NCBI GenBank assembly: GCA_964495805.1
Contig: CAZBWV010000036.1
Coordinates: 1-12,323 of the forward strand
Direction of reading: 5' to 3'
DNA length: 12,323 nt
Source of the DNA: JALXCH01 sp964495805
GTDB taxonomy: Bacteria > Calditrichota > Calditrichia > RBG-13-44-9
Shown: in pieces, positions 1 through 7,118 of the stretch
How positions within the stretch are numbered: the stretch's first letter is position 1
Layout of the letters: every line of letters begins with the position of its first letter
Position numbers and translations under genes: made by a program
The notes under the pieces: generated by a model
Seen by the model: only the letters and a program-made list of their open reading frames with translations
The model's database searches: none
Told to the model about the DNA's origin: nothing

Positions 1-65
1 GGCTCGGTCGGAATGACAGGCTGCTTTTTGTCACCCCGCGCGGAGCGCAGCGGAGTCGAGGGGTC
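1..65. repeat. GC-rich intergenic repeat, copy A (cut by window edge)
   Basis: Two blocks are visible. The first, 1-19, ends in TCGGAATGACAG and is identical to 429-447. The second, 30-65, starts GTCACCCC and ends GTCGAGGGGTC, and recurs at 357-393 with one base inserted and a two-base difference. The 5' part of the unit, seen in the other copies as GAGATTCCTCC, lies outside the window. This type of dispersed non-coding repeat is familiar from FCB and other environmental genomes. No transposase is present. Confidence 0.75.
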
Positions 66-100
66 TCATCTCCTTCCGGTTTGTCCTGAAAAAAATTCTT

Positions 101-129
101 GGACAGGATGAACAGGATAAAACAGGATT
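101..129 (+). repeat. ACAGGAT-type repeat, left arm of an inverted pair
   Basis: The stretch contains GGACAGGATGAACAGGAT followed by a third, shifted CAGGATT. It is nearly the reverse complement of 245-275, so the two copies face each other around an AT-rich core at about 130-244. A poly-A run precedes it at 89-95, and the partner has a matching poly-T run at 282-288. The internal structure is a 9-10 base word (ACAGGATNAA) repeated about three times. I recall this repeat type from intergenic DNA of candidate-phylum genomes, but its function is unknown to me. Confidence 0.65.
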
Positions 130-244
130 CATTTAAAGACAAAGATTTTTTGACCATGACAAAATTAAAAATATGGTTCAAAAATAAAATGCAGGAATTA
201 AAAGCAACAAATAGCTGAAAATAAACCCAACAAAAAAATCACTT

Positions 245-275
245 AATCATCCTGAAAATCCTGTTTATCCTGTCT
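245..275 (-). repeat. ACAGGAT-type repeat, right arm of an inverted pair
   Basis: Read on the minus strand this is AGACAGGATAAACAGGAT followed by TTTCAGGATGATT, which closely matches the plus-strand copy at 101-129. Together the arms and the flanking A/T runs make an inverted pair of about 200 bp. The core between them contains no open frame of note and no recognisable RNA gene. Confidence 0.65.
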
Positions 276-291
276 AAAAAATTTTTTTAAA

Positions 292-393
292 GAGATTCCT
301 CCGTTCCGCTCCTCACTGCGTTCGTCGCTCCAGTCGGAATGACAGGGTTCTGTTATGTCACCCCGAGCGGAGCGCCAGCGGAGTCGAGGGGTC
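292..393. repeat. GC-rich intergenic repeat, copy B (complete)
   Basis: The unit begins GAGATTCCTCC at 292, runs through CTCACTGCGTTCGTCGCTC to TCGGAATGACAG at 334-345, and continues with GTCACCCCGAGCGGAGCGC from 357 to GAGGGGTC at 393. It is followed almost directly by copy C, giving a spacing of about 106 bp. Spurious open frames run through it, but the repeated nature argues against coding. Confidence 0.75.
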
Positions 394-397
394 ACTC

Positions 398-497
398 GAG
401 ATTCCTCCACTCGCCTCGACTTCGTCTCGGCTCGGTCGGAATGACAGATGGCTGCTTTGTCAATATGAGCAGAGCGCTGGCGGAGACGAGGGACTCT
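398..497. repeat. GC-rich intergenic repeat, copy C (right half degenerate)
   Basis: The left half at 398-447 starts GAGATTCCTCC and ends with the same 19 bases found at 1-19. It includes TCGCCTCGACTTCGTCTCGG, an imperfectly self-complementary GC-rich segment. The right half from 459 to about 496 has decayed: GTCAATATGAGCAGAGCGC replaces GTCACCCCGAGCGGAGCGC. From here to the trkH stop at 600 I see no gene and no convincing terminator. Confidence 0.7.
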
Positions 498-599
498 TGA
501 AATTCCCCTACTTTGTAGGAAGGAATGAGACAAACGAGATATGAATCGATCTATTCTGCCAGAAGAAGAACCGTATCCCGAAAAAACTGGGTTCCCGGT

Positions 600-2042
600 T
601 TACTTTTTCCAGAAGGAGGGAGCAAATAATATCAGCACGGTATAAATCTCCAATCGACCGGCTAACATAAAAAAAGAGAGCACCCATTTACCCAGCACAG
701 GAATATGGGCGTAATTATCAGTTGGACCAACGCTACCCAAACCCGGCCCAATGTTGCCCAGGGTGGCTGCTACCGCTCCAAAGGACGATTCCAGGTCAAG
801 TCCCAGCACAGACATAAGAATAACCCCTCCAACAAAAAGAGCCATCATAAGCAAAAAGAATCCGACAATGTTCAACACAATCTCCCGCGGCACTACCATA
901 TCGCCAATCCGGGTTGGGATGACAGCCCGGGGATGGAGCAGACGTTTAATTTCGATGCCGACAAATTTGAGTAGCACGTAAAGTCGAACCACTTTCATCC
1001 CGCCACCGGTACTACCGGCACATCCGCCAATAAACATGAACAAGAACAATACAAACTGCGAACTGAAGCTCCATTGCTCATAATCGGCAGTACCGTAGCC
1101 GGTGGTGGTTAGAATGGAGACCACCTGGAACAGAGTTTTTCGAAACGCCTTTTCCAGATGGGGAATGTGGTGAGTCAGAACGTCATAACCGATGAAAAGA
1201 GTGCCACCGACAATGAGCATCATATAGAACACCCATTCCCGATTGCGGTGGTACACCCCGAACTGTTTTCGGAGGAAGCGGTAATGAAGAGCAAAATTAC
1301 TTCCGGCAATAATCATAAAAAAGGTGATGACATATTCAATATACGCACTGTGGTAATGACCAATACTGGCATTTTTGGTCGAAAAACCACCGGTGGCCAT
1401 GGTGCCAAAAGTATGGCAGAGCGCTTCGAACAGGTTCATTCCGCCGAACATAAGCAAAACGGTTTCCACTGCAGAGATAAGCACATACACACCCCATAGA
1501 ATTTTAGCGGTTTCGGTCACCCGGGGTGTTAACTTATCCGGGGTGGGACCGGGTACTTCCGCTTTAAACAACTGCATACCGCCAACCCCTAAAAACGGCA
1601 GAATAGCCAGGGACAGCACAATGATGCCCATGCCTCCAATCCAGTGGGTAAAGCTCCGCCAGAAGAGCAATCCATGGGGCAGCTTCTCAATGTCCACTAA
1701 AATGGTGGCACCGGTGGTGGTGAATCCGGACATGGTTTCGAAAAAGGCATCTGTGAAAGAAGGAATATAGCCGGAGAGCATAAACGGAAGTGCGCCGAAG
1801 ACGGAAAACAGAATCCAGCCCAGGGTGACAATGGCAAATCCTTCCCGTGCCCGCACATCGCGTTCCAGGCGGGTGAGCTTAAATCCCAGCCCTCCGACAA
1901 ATAACGTGATGCCTGCAGCGATCAGAAAAAAACGGTAATCGTTGTCGCCGTAATACAGCGAAAAAGGGATGGGCAGCAGCATGGAAAAAGCCAGAAAAAT
2001 AAGCAGGAATCCCAGAATGTGTGCAACGGTTTTGTAATTCAT
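600..2042 (-). CDS. trkH: Trk/Ktr-type potassium uptake protein, membrane subunit TrkH
   Basis: This is the K+-conducting membrane subunit of a Trk system, working with the cytoplasmic TrkA. The 480 residues match the usual family length. The fold is four M1-P-M2 repeats, and all four selectivity-filter segments are visible: TTTGAT at residues 108-113, ATGGFS at 216-221, TTTGYG at 312-317 and NIGPGLG at about 430-436. The intramembrane gating loop of repeat 3 is seen as GGCAGSTGGG around 339-348, and the late conserved motif AGRLEIYT lies at 461-468. Hydrophobic helices fill the rest. ATG is at 2042, 18 bp after the trkA stop, so it is very probably cotranscribed with trkA. The ribosome site is weak (AGG only), which suggests translational coupling. 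The gene appears intact. The TrkH/KtrB distinction is not absolute from sequence alone, but length and context favour TrkH. Confidence 0.96.
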   Translation of the reverse strand: MNYKTVAHILGFLLIFLAFSMLLPIPFSLYYGDNDYRFFLIAAGITLFVGGLGFKLTRLERDVRAREGFAIVTLGWILFSVFGALPFMLSGYIPSFTDAFFETMSGFTTTGATILVDIEKLPHGLLFWRSFTHWIGGMGIIVLSLAILPFLGVGGMQLFKAEVPGPTPDKLTPRVTETAKILWGVYVLISAVETVLLMFGGMNLFEALCHTFGTMATGGFSTKNASIGHYHSAYIEYVITFFMIIAGSNFALHYRFLRKQFGVYHRNREWVFYMMLIVGGTLFIGYDVLTHHIPHLEKAFRKTLFQVVSILTTTGYGTADYEQWSFSSQFVLFLFMFIGGCAGSTGGGMKVVRLYVLLKFVGIEIKRLLHPRAVIPTRIGDMVVPREIVLNIVGFFLLMMALFVGGVILMSVLGLDLESSFGAVAATLGNIGPGLGSVGPTDNYAHIPVLGKWVLSFFMLAGRLEIYTVLILFAPSFWKK

Positions 2043-2060
2043 CGGACCTGGTAGAATTGG

Positions 2061-3401
2061 TTATTCGAACAGTTGTTCCACCGCCGAAATGGCACTGGGC
2101 AGGGCAAAAATCACCACCCGGTCGCCCGGTTGTATTTGCGTATCGCCACGGGGAATCATCACTGTGTTATTGCGGTGCACCGCACCCACAATGGCGGAGC
2201 GTGGAAAGTGAATTTTTTTCAATGGCTTCTTTACAATGCGAGAATTGCTATGGGGGATGATTTCGATAATCTCCGCTTCAACACCGGGTATGGTGGCCAC
2301 GGATTCGAAGGTGGTTCGCTGAATAAAGCGCAGGATGGCATCCACGGTAATGAGCTTTTTACTGACCACTGCATCCATCCCGATAGTGGGTGTAATGGGC
2401 AGATATTCGGTTTTGTTGACCAGTGCAATGGTGCGTGGTACCTGCAGGTGCCGTGCCATCAGGCTGGAGATGATATTGGTCTCATCGTCTCCGGTCACCG
2501 CAACAAAAGCATCCATGTCGATGATGCCTTCCAGCGCCAGCAAGTCCATGTCCGTTCCATCGCCATGGATAATCAACGAACGTTTGAGCAGGGTTGCAAT
2601 ATGTTCGGAGCGATCCGCCCGACTTTCGATGATTTTGATATTGATTTCGTCCTCCAGTGCGGTGGCGACAAATTGTCCGATGAGTCCACCCCCTAAAATC
2701 ATGATATTCTGAATGCGCACATTCTCTTTTCCGGTGATTTTCAGGATGGTGGGAATTGCTTCCCGGTCGGTGATGATAAACACCTGATCGCCAGGAGCCA
2801 GCACGTCCTCTCCGGATGGGATGATGGTATGTTCCTTTCGTTTGATGGCCACAATGCGTGCGGGCAGGTCGTTATAGTGTTGCCAGATTTCCTTCAGAGG
2901 CTGGCGCAGTACCGGCGAATTCTGTTCCAGCCGGATGCCCAATAGCTGGATTTGCCCTCCGGCGAATTCAATCACATCGGTGGCACTGCTCTGGCGAATC
3001 AATCGTACAATGGCGTCGGCGGTTTCCCGTTCGGGGTGGATAAGCAAATCCACCCCCATTTCCTCCCGGGAGAGAATAAAATCCGGCCGGGTGAATTCAG
3101 GATTCCGTACCCGGGCAATTTTGTGGGGAGTATCAATTTTATGGGCATACATGCAGGCAAGTAAATTCACCTCGTCCACATTGCTCAGCGCTGCCAGGAT
3201 ATCGGCTTTTTCGATATTGGCGCGCTGTAAATCCTGCCAGCTGGAGCCGGAACCCACGACTACCATGGCATCCAGTTGCTCCTCGGCTCGCTGGGCTTTC
3301 TCCGGATTTTCCTCCAGAATGGTGATGTTGTGGTTGTTGTTAATCAGTTTTTTGGCCAGGTGAAACCCGACTTCTCCGGCACCGATAATCAGGATGTTCA
3401 T
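2061..3401 (-). CDS. trkA: Trk system potassium uptake regulatory protein TrkA (double RCK)
   Basis: This is the cytoplasmic, nucleotide-binding ring subunit that gates TrkH. The 446 residues have the full two-fold architecture: RCK-N Rossmann domain 1 begins with the dinucleotide-binding motif GAGEVG at residues 7-12, RCK-C 1 spans roughly 145-215, the second Rossmann domain carries GGGLIG at 237-242 with an acidic residue (E259) at the end of the second strand, and RCK-C 2 spans roughly 370-440. Known family members bind NAD(H) or ATP/ADP in the N domains and form tetramers under a TrkH dimer. It lies directly upstream of trkH in the transcription direction and 51 bp after ltaE. No strong Shine-Dalgarno precedes the ATG at 3401. 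No damage is visible. Confidence 0.95.
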   Translation of the reverse strand: MNILIIGAGEVGFHLAKKLINNNHNITILEENPEKAQRAEEQLDAMVVVGSGSSWQDLQRANIEKADILAALSNVDEVNLLACMYAHKIDTPHKIARVRNPEFTRPDFILSREEMGVDLLIHPERETADAIVRLIRQSSATDVIEFAGGQIQLLGIRLEQNSPVLRQPLKEIWQHYNDLPARIVAIKRKEHTIIPSGEDVLAPGDQVFIITDREAIPTILKITGKENVRIQNIMILGGGLIGQFVATALEDEINIKIIESRADRSEHIATLLKRSLIIHGDGTDMDLLALEGIIDMDAFVAVTGDDETNIISSLMARHLQVPRTIALVNKTEYLPITPTIGMDAVVSKKLITVDAILRFIQRTTFESVATIPGVEAEIIEIIPHSNSRIVKKPLKKIHFPRSAIVGAVHRNNTVMIPRGDTQIQPGDRVVIFALPSAISAVEQLFE

Positions 3402-3452
3402 GTGTTTCGGTTTATTATTGGTTCAGAAGATTTACCTTGAACTTTTGCAGTG

Positions 3453-4481
3453 CTATCCCAGAAGAATTGCCCGCAGGGTCGAAATGGTGCGTTCAATGTC
3501 TTCGTCCTGAATGTGCAGGTGAGTTACCGCACGGATTTTAGACTCACCGAAATGGATCATCAAAATATTTTCCTGCTGCAGCCGTTGAACCAGTGCTTCG
3601 GCAGACATTGCAGCATGTGCCATATCGAAAATCACAATGTTGGTTTGTACGGTGTTCAGATCGAGGGAAATACCGGGCAACTGGGCAATGGCTTCGGCCA
3701 ATCGCCGGGCGCGGCGGTGGTCTTCTGCCAGTCTCTCCAGATGGTGCTGAACGGCATAGATGGCTCCCGCTGCCAGAATACCAGCCTGACGCATGCCACC
3801 GCCAAATGCTTTACGGAAGTAGCGTGCCCGGTGGATGAATTCTGTGTTCCCGACAATGATGGAACCGACGGGTGCTCCCAATCCCTTGGAAAAACAGAGC
3901 TGAACAGAGTCGAAATACTGGCAGTAATCTTTTATTGGAATTCCCGTAGCTACCGACGCATTCCATAATCGGGCACCGTCTAAATGCATACGCAATCCGG
4001 TTCCCCGGGCAAATTGGTAAATTTTTTGAATTTCGCTGAGAGGGAAAATGGTGCCTCCGGCACGGTTGTGCGTGTTCTCCAGGCAGATGAGTCGGGTAGT
4101 GGGATGATGAATGTTAACGGGACGAACCACCCGGGCAATTTGCTCTGCCGTAATTACTCCATGATGACCTTCGATAGGGAGCACCTGTACGCCGGAAAGC
4201 ATACCCGGTGATCCGCATTCGTAGTTGAAAATGTGAGCGTTTCGTTCAACGATAATTTCGTCCCCCGGCTGGGTGTGGGTTTTAATGGACACCTGATTGC
4301 CCATCGTGCCGCTGGGGACGAATAGTGCTGCTTCCTTTCCGCACATTTCCGCTATCATTTCCTGCAGCCGATTTACTGTGGGGTCATCACCAAACACATC
4401 ATCGCCCACTTCGGCCTCCATCATGGCGCGGCGCATTTCCGGTGTTGGCTGGGTAATGGTATCGCTTCGAAAATCAATCAT
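3453..4481 (-). CDS. ltaE: Low-specificity L-threonine aldolase (PLP enzyme)
   Basis: This enzyme cleaves L-threonine or L-allo-threonine to glycine and acetaldehyde, using pyridoxal phosphate in the cytoplasm. The 342 residues match the family. Visible signatures are the N-terminal IDFRSDT, GDDVFGDDPT at 26-35, the cofactor-phosphate region PSGTMGN at 56-62, H83, HLDGAR at 166-171 (the aspartate that contacts the pyridine nitrogen is D168) and the Schiff-base lysine in CFSKGLG, K199. The glycine-rich FGGGMRQAG lies at 226-234. ATG at 4481 is the first start giving the canonical N terminus. It is the first gene of the minus-strand set ltaE-trkA-trkH. I see no metabolic link to potassium transport, so cotranscription may be incidental. 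Related beta-eliminating lyases share this fold, but the motif set favours threonine aldolase. Confidence 0.93.
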   Translation of the reverse strand: MIDFRSDTITQPTPEMRRAMMEAEVGDDVFGDDPTVNRLQEMIAEMCGKEAALFVPSGTMGNQVSIKTHTQPGDEIIVERNAHIFNYECGSPGMLSGVQVLPIEGHHGVITAEQIARVVRPVNIHHPTTRLICLENTHNRAGGTIFPLSEIQKIYQFARGTGLRMHLDGARLWNASVATGIPIKDYCQYFDSVQLCFSKGLGAPVGSIIVGNTEFIHRARYFRKAFGGGMRQAGILAAGAIYAVQHHLERLAEDHRRARRLAEAIAQLPGISLDLNTVQTNIVIFDMAHAAMSAEALVQRLQQENILMIHFGESKIRAVTHLHIQDEDIERTISTLRAILLG

Positions 4482-4606
4482 CCGATAGTACCATTTTTGT
4501 TAGCAAAATAGGATATTCCCCGGAGAAAAGCAAGTTGTTCGCCAGGAAAAAACTCACATTTACTTTCAAGTGGTGTATCCTGAGGGGGCAAGATTAATCC
4601 AATTAG
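4482..4606. promoter_or_regulatory. Divergent intergenic region between ltaE and the MFS gene
   Basis: This 125 bp region separates two genes transcribed away from each other, so it must hold promoters for both, unless the MFS start lies further in. On the minus strand a weak candidate for ltaE is TTGCTT and TATTTT, 17 bp apart (roughly 4502-4530). I found no convincing -35/-10 pair on the plus strand. No riboswitch or terminator hairpin was recognised. Both promoter assignments are inference. Confidence 0.35.
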
Positions 4607-4627
4607 ATGGGAATTCGGGGAAATAAA

Positions 4628-5893
4628 ATGGTGCGCAAACGACTATCGAAATGGCTGGGGAACAAAGCGGATGACGAAATTTTGTTCCGGGGGGTGCTGG
4701 GCTTTTTTCTGCACGGCATCTTTTTAAGCGTGGCCAATGCGTTTACCCAGATTACCACCGTACAGACCAGCTTTATTTATTTACTTACCGGTTCAAATTT
4801 TTTATCGGGATTGTTGTTTACTGCTTATCGGGTGGGCACGATTTTACCTCAGCCATTTGCCGGCTGGTTTGTTCAACGGTATCCCCGCAAAAAGATGTTT
4901 GTTCAGCTTGCCATTGCCACGCGAGCAATGAGCTGGCTAATCATTGCAATTCTGACCTTCTGGTTGGGCACTTCGCATCCCGCTGCCACGGTTACCATTT
5001 TTTTGCTACTGTTAATGATTTTTTTCGTGATGGGTGGGGTGGGAAATGTGAGCTACTACCATCTATTTTCTCAGTTAATTCCTGCCGGTTTACGGGGAAG
5101 ACTGATGGGCTGGCGCTATTTTGTAGGGGGAATTCTGGGAACCGCTGCCGGTGTTGTGACCAGCCGGGTGCTTCATGGAGAAATTGCATTTCCCACCAAC
5201 TATGCGTTACTTTTTCTTCTTGCTGCGCTGGCATTGGGGGTAGCTTTTGCGGGGTTTACCATTATTCGTGATCCCGGTAGCCAGCCGGTTCGGCGCCGGA
5301 TGCACTGGCGAAGCTATTTCCATCTTGTTACGGGCAATTCTTATTTCCTGCGATTGGTGACAACCGAGTTCTTTCTCAGCGCAATTTTTTTGGCACTCCC
5401 TTTTTATGTGATTTATGCCCGAAAATCGCTGGGATTGCCCGAAGCTACGCTGGGGCTGTTTGTCATGCTTCAGGTGGTTGGTGAAATTATCTCCGGGCCC
5501 ATCTGGGGCTGGATGGGAGACCGATTTCGCTTTCGACCGGTGATCATTGCCATTGCACTGGTCAGTACTGCTACGCCGTTGATGGCTATTTTATTGCCGT
5601 TATGGCATCCCATGCTGTTTGCCCTGGTTTTCTTTCTGATCGGTGCTACCATGCGTGGAATGAACATTGCCACGGCAAATTATTTACTGGAATTTGCTCC
5701 CCGAGAGGAGGTGGCTATTTACGTAGGATTAAAAAACTTCGTCATGCTGCCCACCGTGCTTTTCCCTCTCATCGGTGGAGCGATTGTATCCGGAATTGGT
5801 TACCGAAATCTTTTCTGGGTGGAAGTCGCCGTGCTGGGAATTGCCACCCTATTGAGCTTTGGGTTAAAACCAACCCATCCACAGGAAACATAG
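4628..5893 (+). CDS. Major facilitator superfamily (MFS) permease
   Basis: This is an inner-membrane secondary transporter of about 12 transmembrane helices; its substrate cannot be told. Two MFS motif-A loops support the call: GWFVQRYPRKK between helices 2 and 3, and GWMGDRFRFRP between helices 8 and 9, each following a hydrophobic helix. A cytoplasmic central loop rich in Arg (PVRRRMHWRSY) divides the two halves. I chose ATG 4628 (421 residues, MVRKRLSKW) because GGGGA at 4617-4621 sits 6 bp upstream. An in-frame ATG at 4607 would add seven residues, but its nearest purine-rich site is about 18 bp away. The stop codon TAG at 5891 overlaps the Shine-Dalgarno of the next gene, so the two are probably cotranscribed. 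Efflux or uptake is equally possible. Confidence 0.9.
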   Translation: MVRKRLSKWLGNKADDEILFRGVLGFFLHGIFLSVANAFTQITTVQTSFIYLLTGSNFLSGLLFTAYRVGTILPQPFAGWFVQRYPRKKMFVQLAIATRAMSWLIIAILTFWLGTSHPAATVTIFLLLLMIFFVMGGVGNVSYYHLFSQLIPAGLRGRLMGWRYFVGGILGTAAGVVTSRVLHGEIAFPTNYALLFLLAALALGVAFAGFTIIRDPGSQPVRRRMHWRSYFHLVTGNSYFLRLVTTEFFLSAIFLALPFYVIYARKSLGLPEATLGLFVMLQVVGEIISGPIWGWMGDRFRFRPVIIAIALVSTATPLMAILLPLWHPMLFALVFFLIGATMRGMNIATANYLLEFAPREEVAIYVGLKNFVMLPTVLFPLIGGAIVSGIGYRNLFWVEVAVLGIATLLSFGLKPTHPQET

Positions 5894-5897
5894 GAGG
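5892..5897 (+). promoter_or_regulatory. Ribosome binding site AGGAGG overlapping the MFS stop codon
   Basis: The sequence TAGGAGG combines the MFS stop TAG (5891-5893) with a perfect AGGAGG. It lies 8 bp before the GTG at 5906, which decides that non-ATG start for the downstream gene. The overlap implies translational coupling. Confidence 0.85.
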
Positions 5898-5905
5898 AAA
5901 CCATC

Positions 5906-6760
5906 GTGCAACTTTCCGATATCCGCATCACCATTTTAATGGACGATCGTCCCTCCCATCCGGAAATGGTGGCCGAACACGGTGCCTCTTTCTGGATAGA
6001 ACTTCCGGAAGGGAATTTGGTGTTCGACACCGGGTTAAGTGAGAACACCTTACGAAATTCCGAACGGTTGCAAGTGAATCTTTCCTCCGCGCATGCAATT
6101 GTGTTAAGCCACGGACATTACGATCATATCGGAGGCCTGGAAGCCATTCTGCGGCGAATCGGTACCATTCCGGTATATGCTCACCCGGAAATTTTCCGCG
6201 ATCGGTATTCGAGACGTTCGGGGAAAGAGCATTATATCGGCGTGACCGGAGTAGAGGAATATTACCGGAAGTTAGGTGCGCAATTTCACTGGGTCACCAA
6301 ACCGCAGCAGGTCTTATCACAGGTGTGGATTTCCGGCGAAATTCCCCGTCGCACCAATTTCGAGACGGTGAACCCGAGATTTCAGTATCGCACCTGGCAA
6401 GCAGGCTCACAGAGCTGGCAACCCGACCTGATTCCCGACGATATGGCACTTTTTATCCATACCGGGCAGGGGGTTGTGGTGATAACAGGGTGCGGACATT
6501 CCGGCATAGTTAATACAGTACAATATGCCCGGGAGGTGACCGGAACGGAGCGAATTGCCGCGGTTATTGGTGGAATGCATCTGGTGGATGCAGATCAGAC
6601 CCGACGGGTGCGTACCACAGAAGCACTGGCGGAAATGGAGGTTGGACTTCTGGTACCGTTGCATTGCACCGGAGAGGAAATGCGTGAATTATTGTGTCAA
6701 AAATTTGAAAATCGTGTGAAACTTTTTGGTGCTGGCGATCAAATAATATTTAAAGACTAA
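5906..6760 (+). CDS. Metallo-beta-lactamase-fold protein, COG1237 type (DHPMP synthase-like)
   Basis: This 284-residue metal-dependent protein has an MBL fold and no signal peptide, so it is cytoplasmic. The metal motif HGHYDH is at residues 69-74 (H69, H71, D73, H74), with a further ligand histidine in GCGHSG (H198) and others in GGMHL (H225) and PLHCTG (H253). The DDMALFIHTGQGVVVITGCG stretch is characteristic of the branch often named 7,8-dihydropterin-6-methyl-4-(beta-D-ribofuranosyl)aminobenzene-5'-phosphate synthase. That name comes from an archaeal enzyme and is a poor guide in bacteria, where the substrate is generally unknown. The start is GTG, backed by AGGAGG 8 bp upstream. It is followed 20 bp on by a DUF5320-like gene. 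As I recall, such MBL genes occur near DUF5320, NifX/NifB-like and Mrp-type genes in anaerobes. All metal ligands are present, so the enzyme looks active. Confidence 0.9.
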   Translation: MQLSDIRITILMDDRPSHPEMVAEHGASFWIELPEGNLVFDTGLSENTLRNSERLQVNLSSAHAIVLSHGHYDHIGGLEAILRRIGTIPVYAHPEIFRDRYSRRSGKEHYIGVTGVEEYYRKLGAQFHWVTKPQQVLSQVWISGEIPRRTNFETVNPRFQYRTWQAGSQSWQPDLIPDDMALFIHTGQGVVVITGCGHSGIVNTVQYAREVTGTERIAAVIGGMHLVDADQTRRVRTTEALAEMEVGLLVPLHCTGEEMRELLCQKFENRVKLFGAGDQIIFKD

Positions 6761-6765
6761 AAACT

Positions 6766-6772
6766 AAGGAGG
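6766..6772 (+). promoter_or_regulatory. Strong ribosome binding site AAGGAGG
   Basis: It lies 8 bp before ATG 6781 and only 2 bp before the upstream ATG 6775. The spacing shows that 6781 is the real start of the DUF5320-like gene. Confidence 0.85.
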
Positions 6773-6780
6773 ACATGACG

Positions 6781-7062
6781 ATGCCCTGGGGCGATGGAAC
6801 TGGACCTCTTGGTTTGGGTCCCGGATTTTGGGGCCGTGGATGGTATGGATTTGGCCGAGGATGGGGTTGGGGACGTGGTTGGTGGTGGCATGGTGGTCCG
6901 TGGGGAGCACCCGGATACGCTTATTGGGCCGATTTTGTGCCACCCTGGTTTACTCCCGAAGATGAACGCATCTATCTGGAAAATCGGAAAAACTGGCTGG
7001 AAAAGGAACTGAAGGATATCCGGAAACGGCTGGATGAATTAAATCAGACGACTACGTCATGA
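6781..7062 (+). CDS. Small Gly/Trp-rich DUF5320-like protein
   Basis: This protein of 93 residues has two parts. The N-terminal half (about residues 1-45) is dominated by Gly, Trp, Arg and Pro; it begins MPWGDGTGPLGLGPG, matching the M-P-x-G-D-x-T-G-P opening I associate with the DUF5320 family. The C-terminal half from about residue 60 is a charged helix, probably a coiled coil (NRKNWLEKELKDIRKRLDEL). There are 12 tryptophans and no cysteine. ATG 6781 is chosen over ATG 6775 because AAGGAGG is 8 bp away and because it gives the family N terminus. It follows the MBL gene by 20 bp and precedes a terminator, so it is the last gene of the plus-strand set. The function is unknown; family members often lie near Fe-S or Mo cofactor-handling genes. 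Assignment to DUF5320 is from memory of the motif. Confidence 0.8.
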   Translation: MPWGDGTGPLGLGPGFWGRGWYGFGRGWGWGRGWWWHGGPWGAPGYAYWADFVPPWFTPEDERIYLENRKNWLEKELKDIRKRLDELNQTTTS

Positions 7063-7080
7063 AGCACATTTAATGGCGGG

Positions 7081-7118
7081 AAAATCCCGGGATAGAAAGG
7101 AAAATCCCGGGATTTTTT
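7081..7118 (+). terminator. Intrinsic terminator between convergent genes
   Basis: The arms AAAATCCCGGGAT (7081-7093) and ATCCCGGGATTTT (7104-7116) pair perfectly over 13 bp around a 10-base loop, and a T run extends to 7118. It begins 18 bp after the DUF5320-like stop and abuts the stop codon of the minus-strand phosphodiesterase at 7117. On the plus strand it is a strong rho-independent terminator. On the minus strand the 3' T run is only four bases, so it would serve that gene more weakly. Each arm contains the self-complementary decamer ATCCCGGGAT. Confidence 0.9.

Noticed and set aside
1..497. Possible CRISPR array or insertion sequence
   Set aside because: The repeats are long, diverged and have no unique spacers of constant length; there are no cas genes and no transposase or intact terminal inverted repeats with a coding core.
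243..533. A 96-codon minus-strand open frame in the left gap
   Set aside because: It runs straight through copies B and C of the GC-rich repeat and into the ACAGGAT repeat; its sequence is repetitive (two CHSD-type blocks, Arg/Ser-rich) and is explained by repeat composition, not by a gene.
534..599. Terminator for the trkH transcript
   Set aside because: Only short, imperfect complementary segments (AACCG/CGGTT, CCC/GGG) were found around a T run; none makes a convincing stem.
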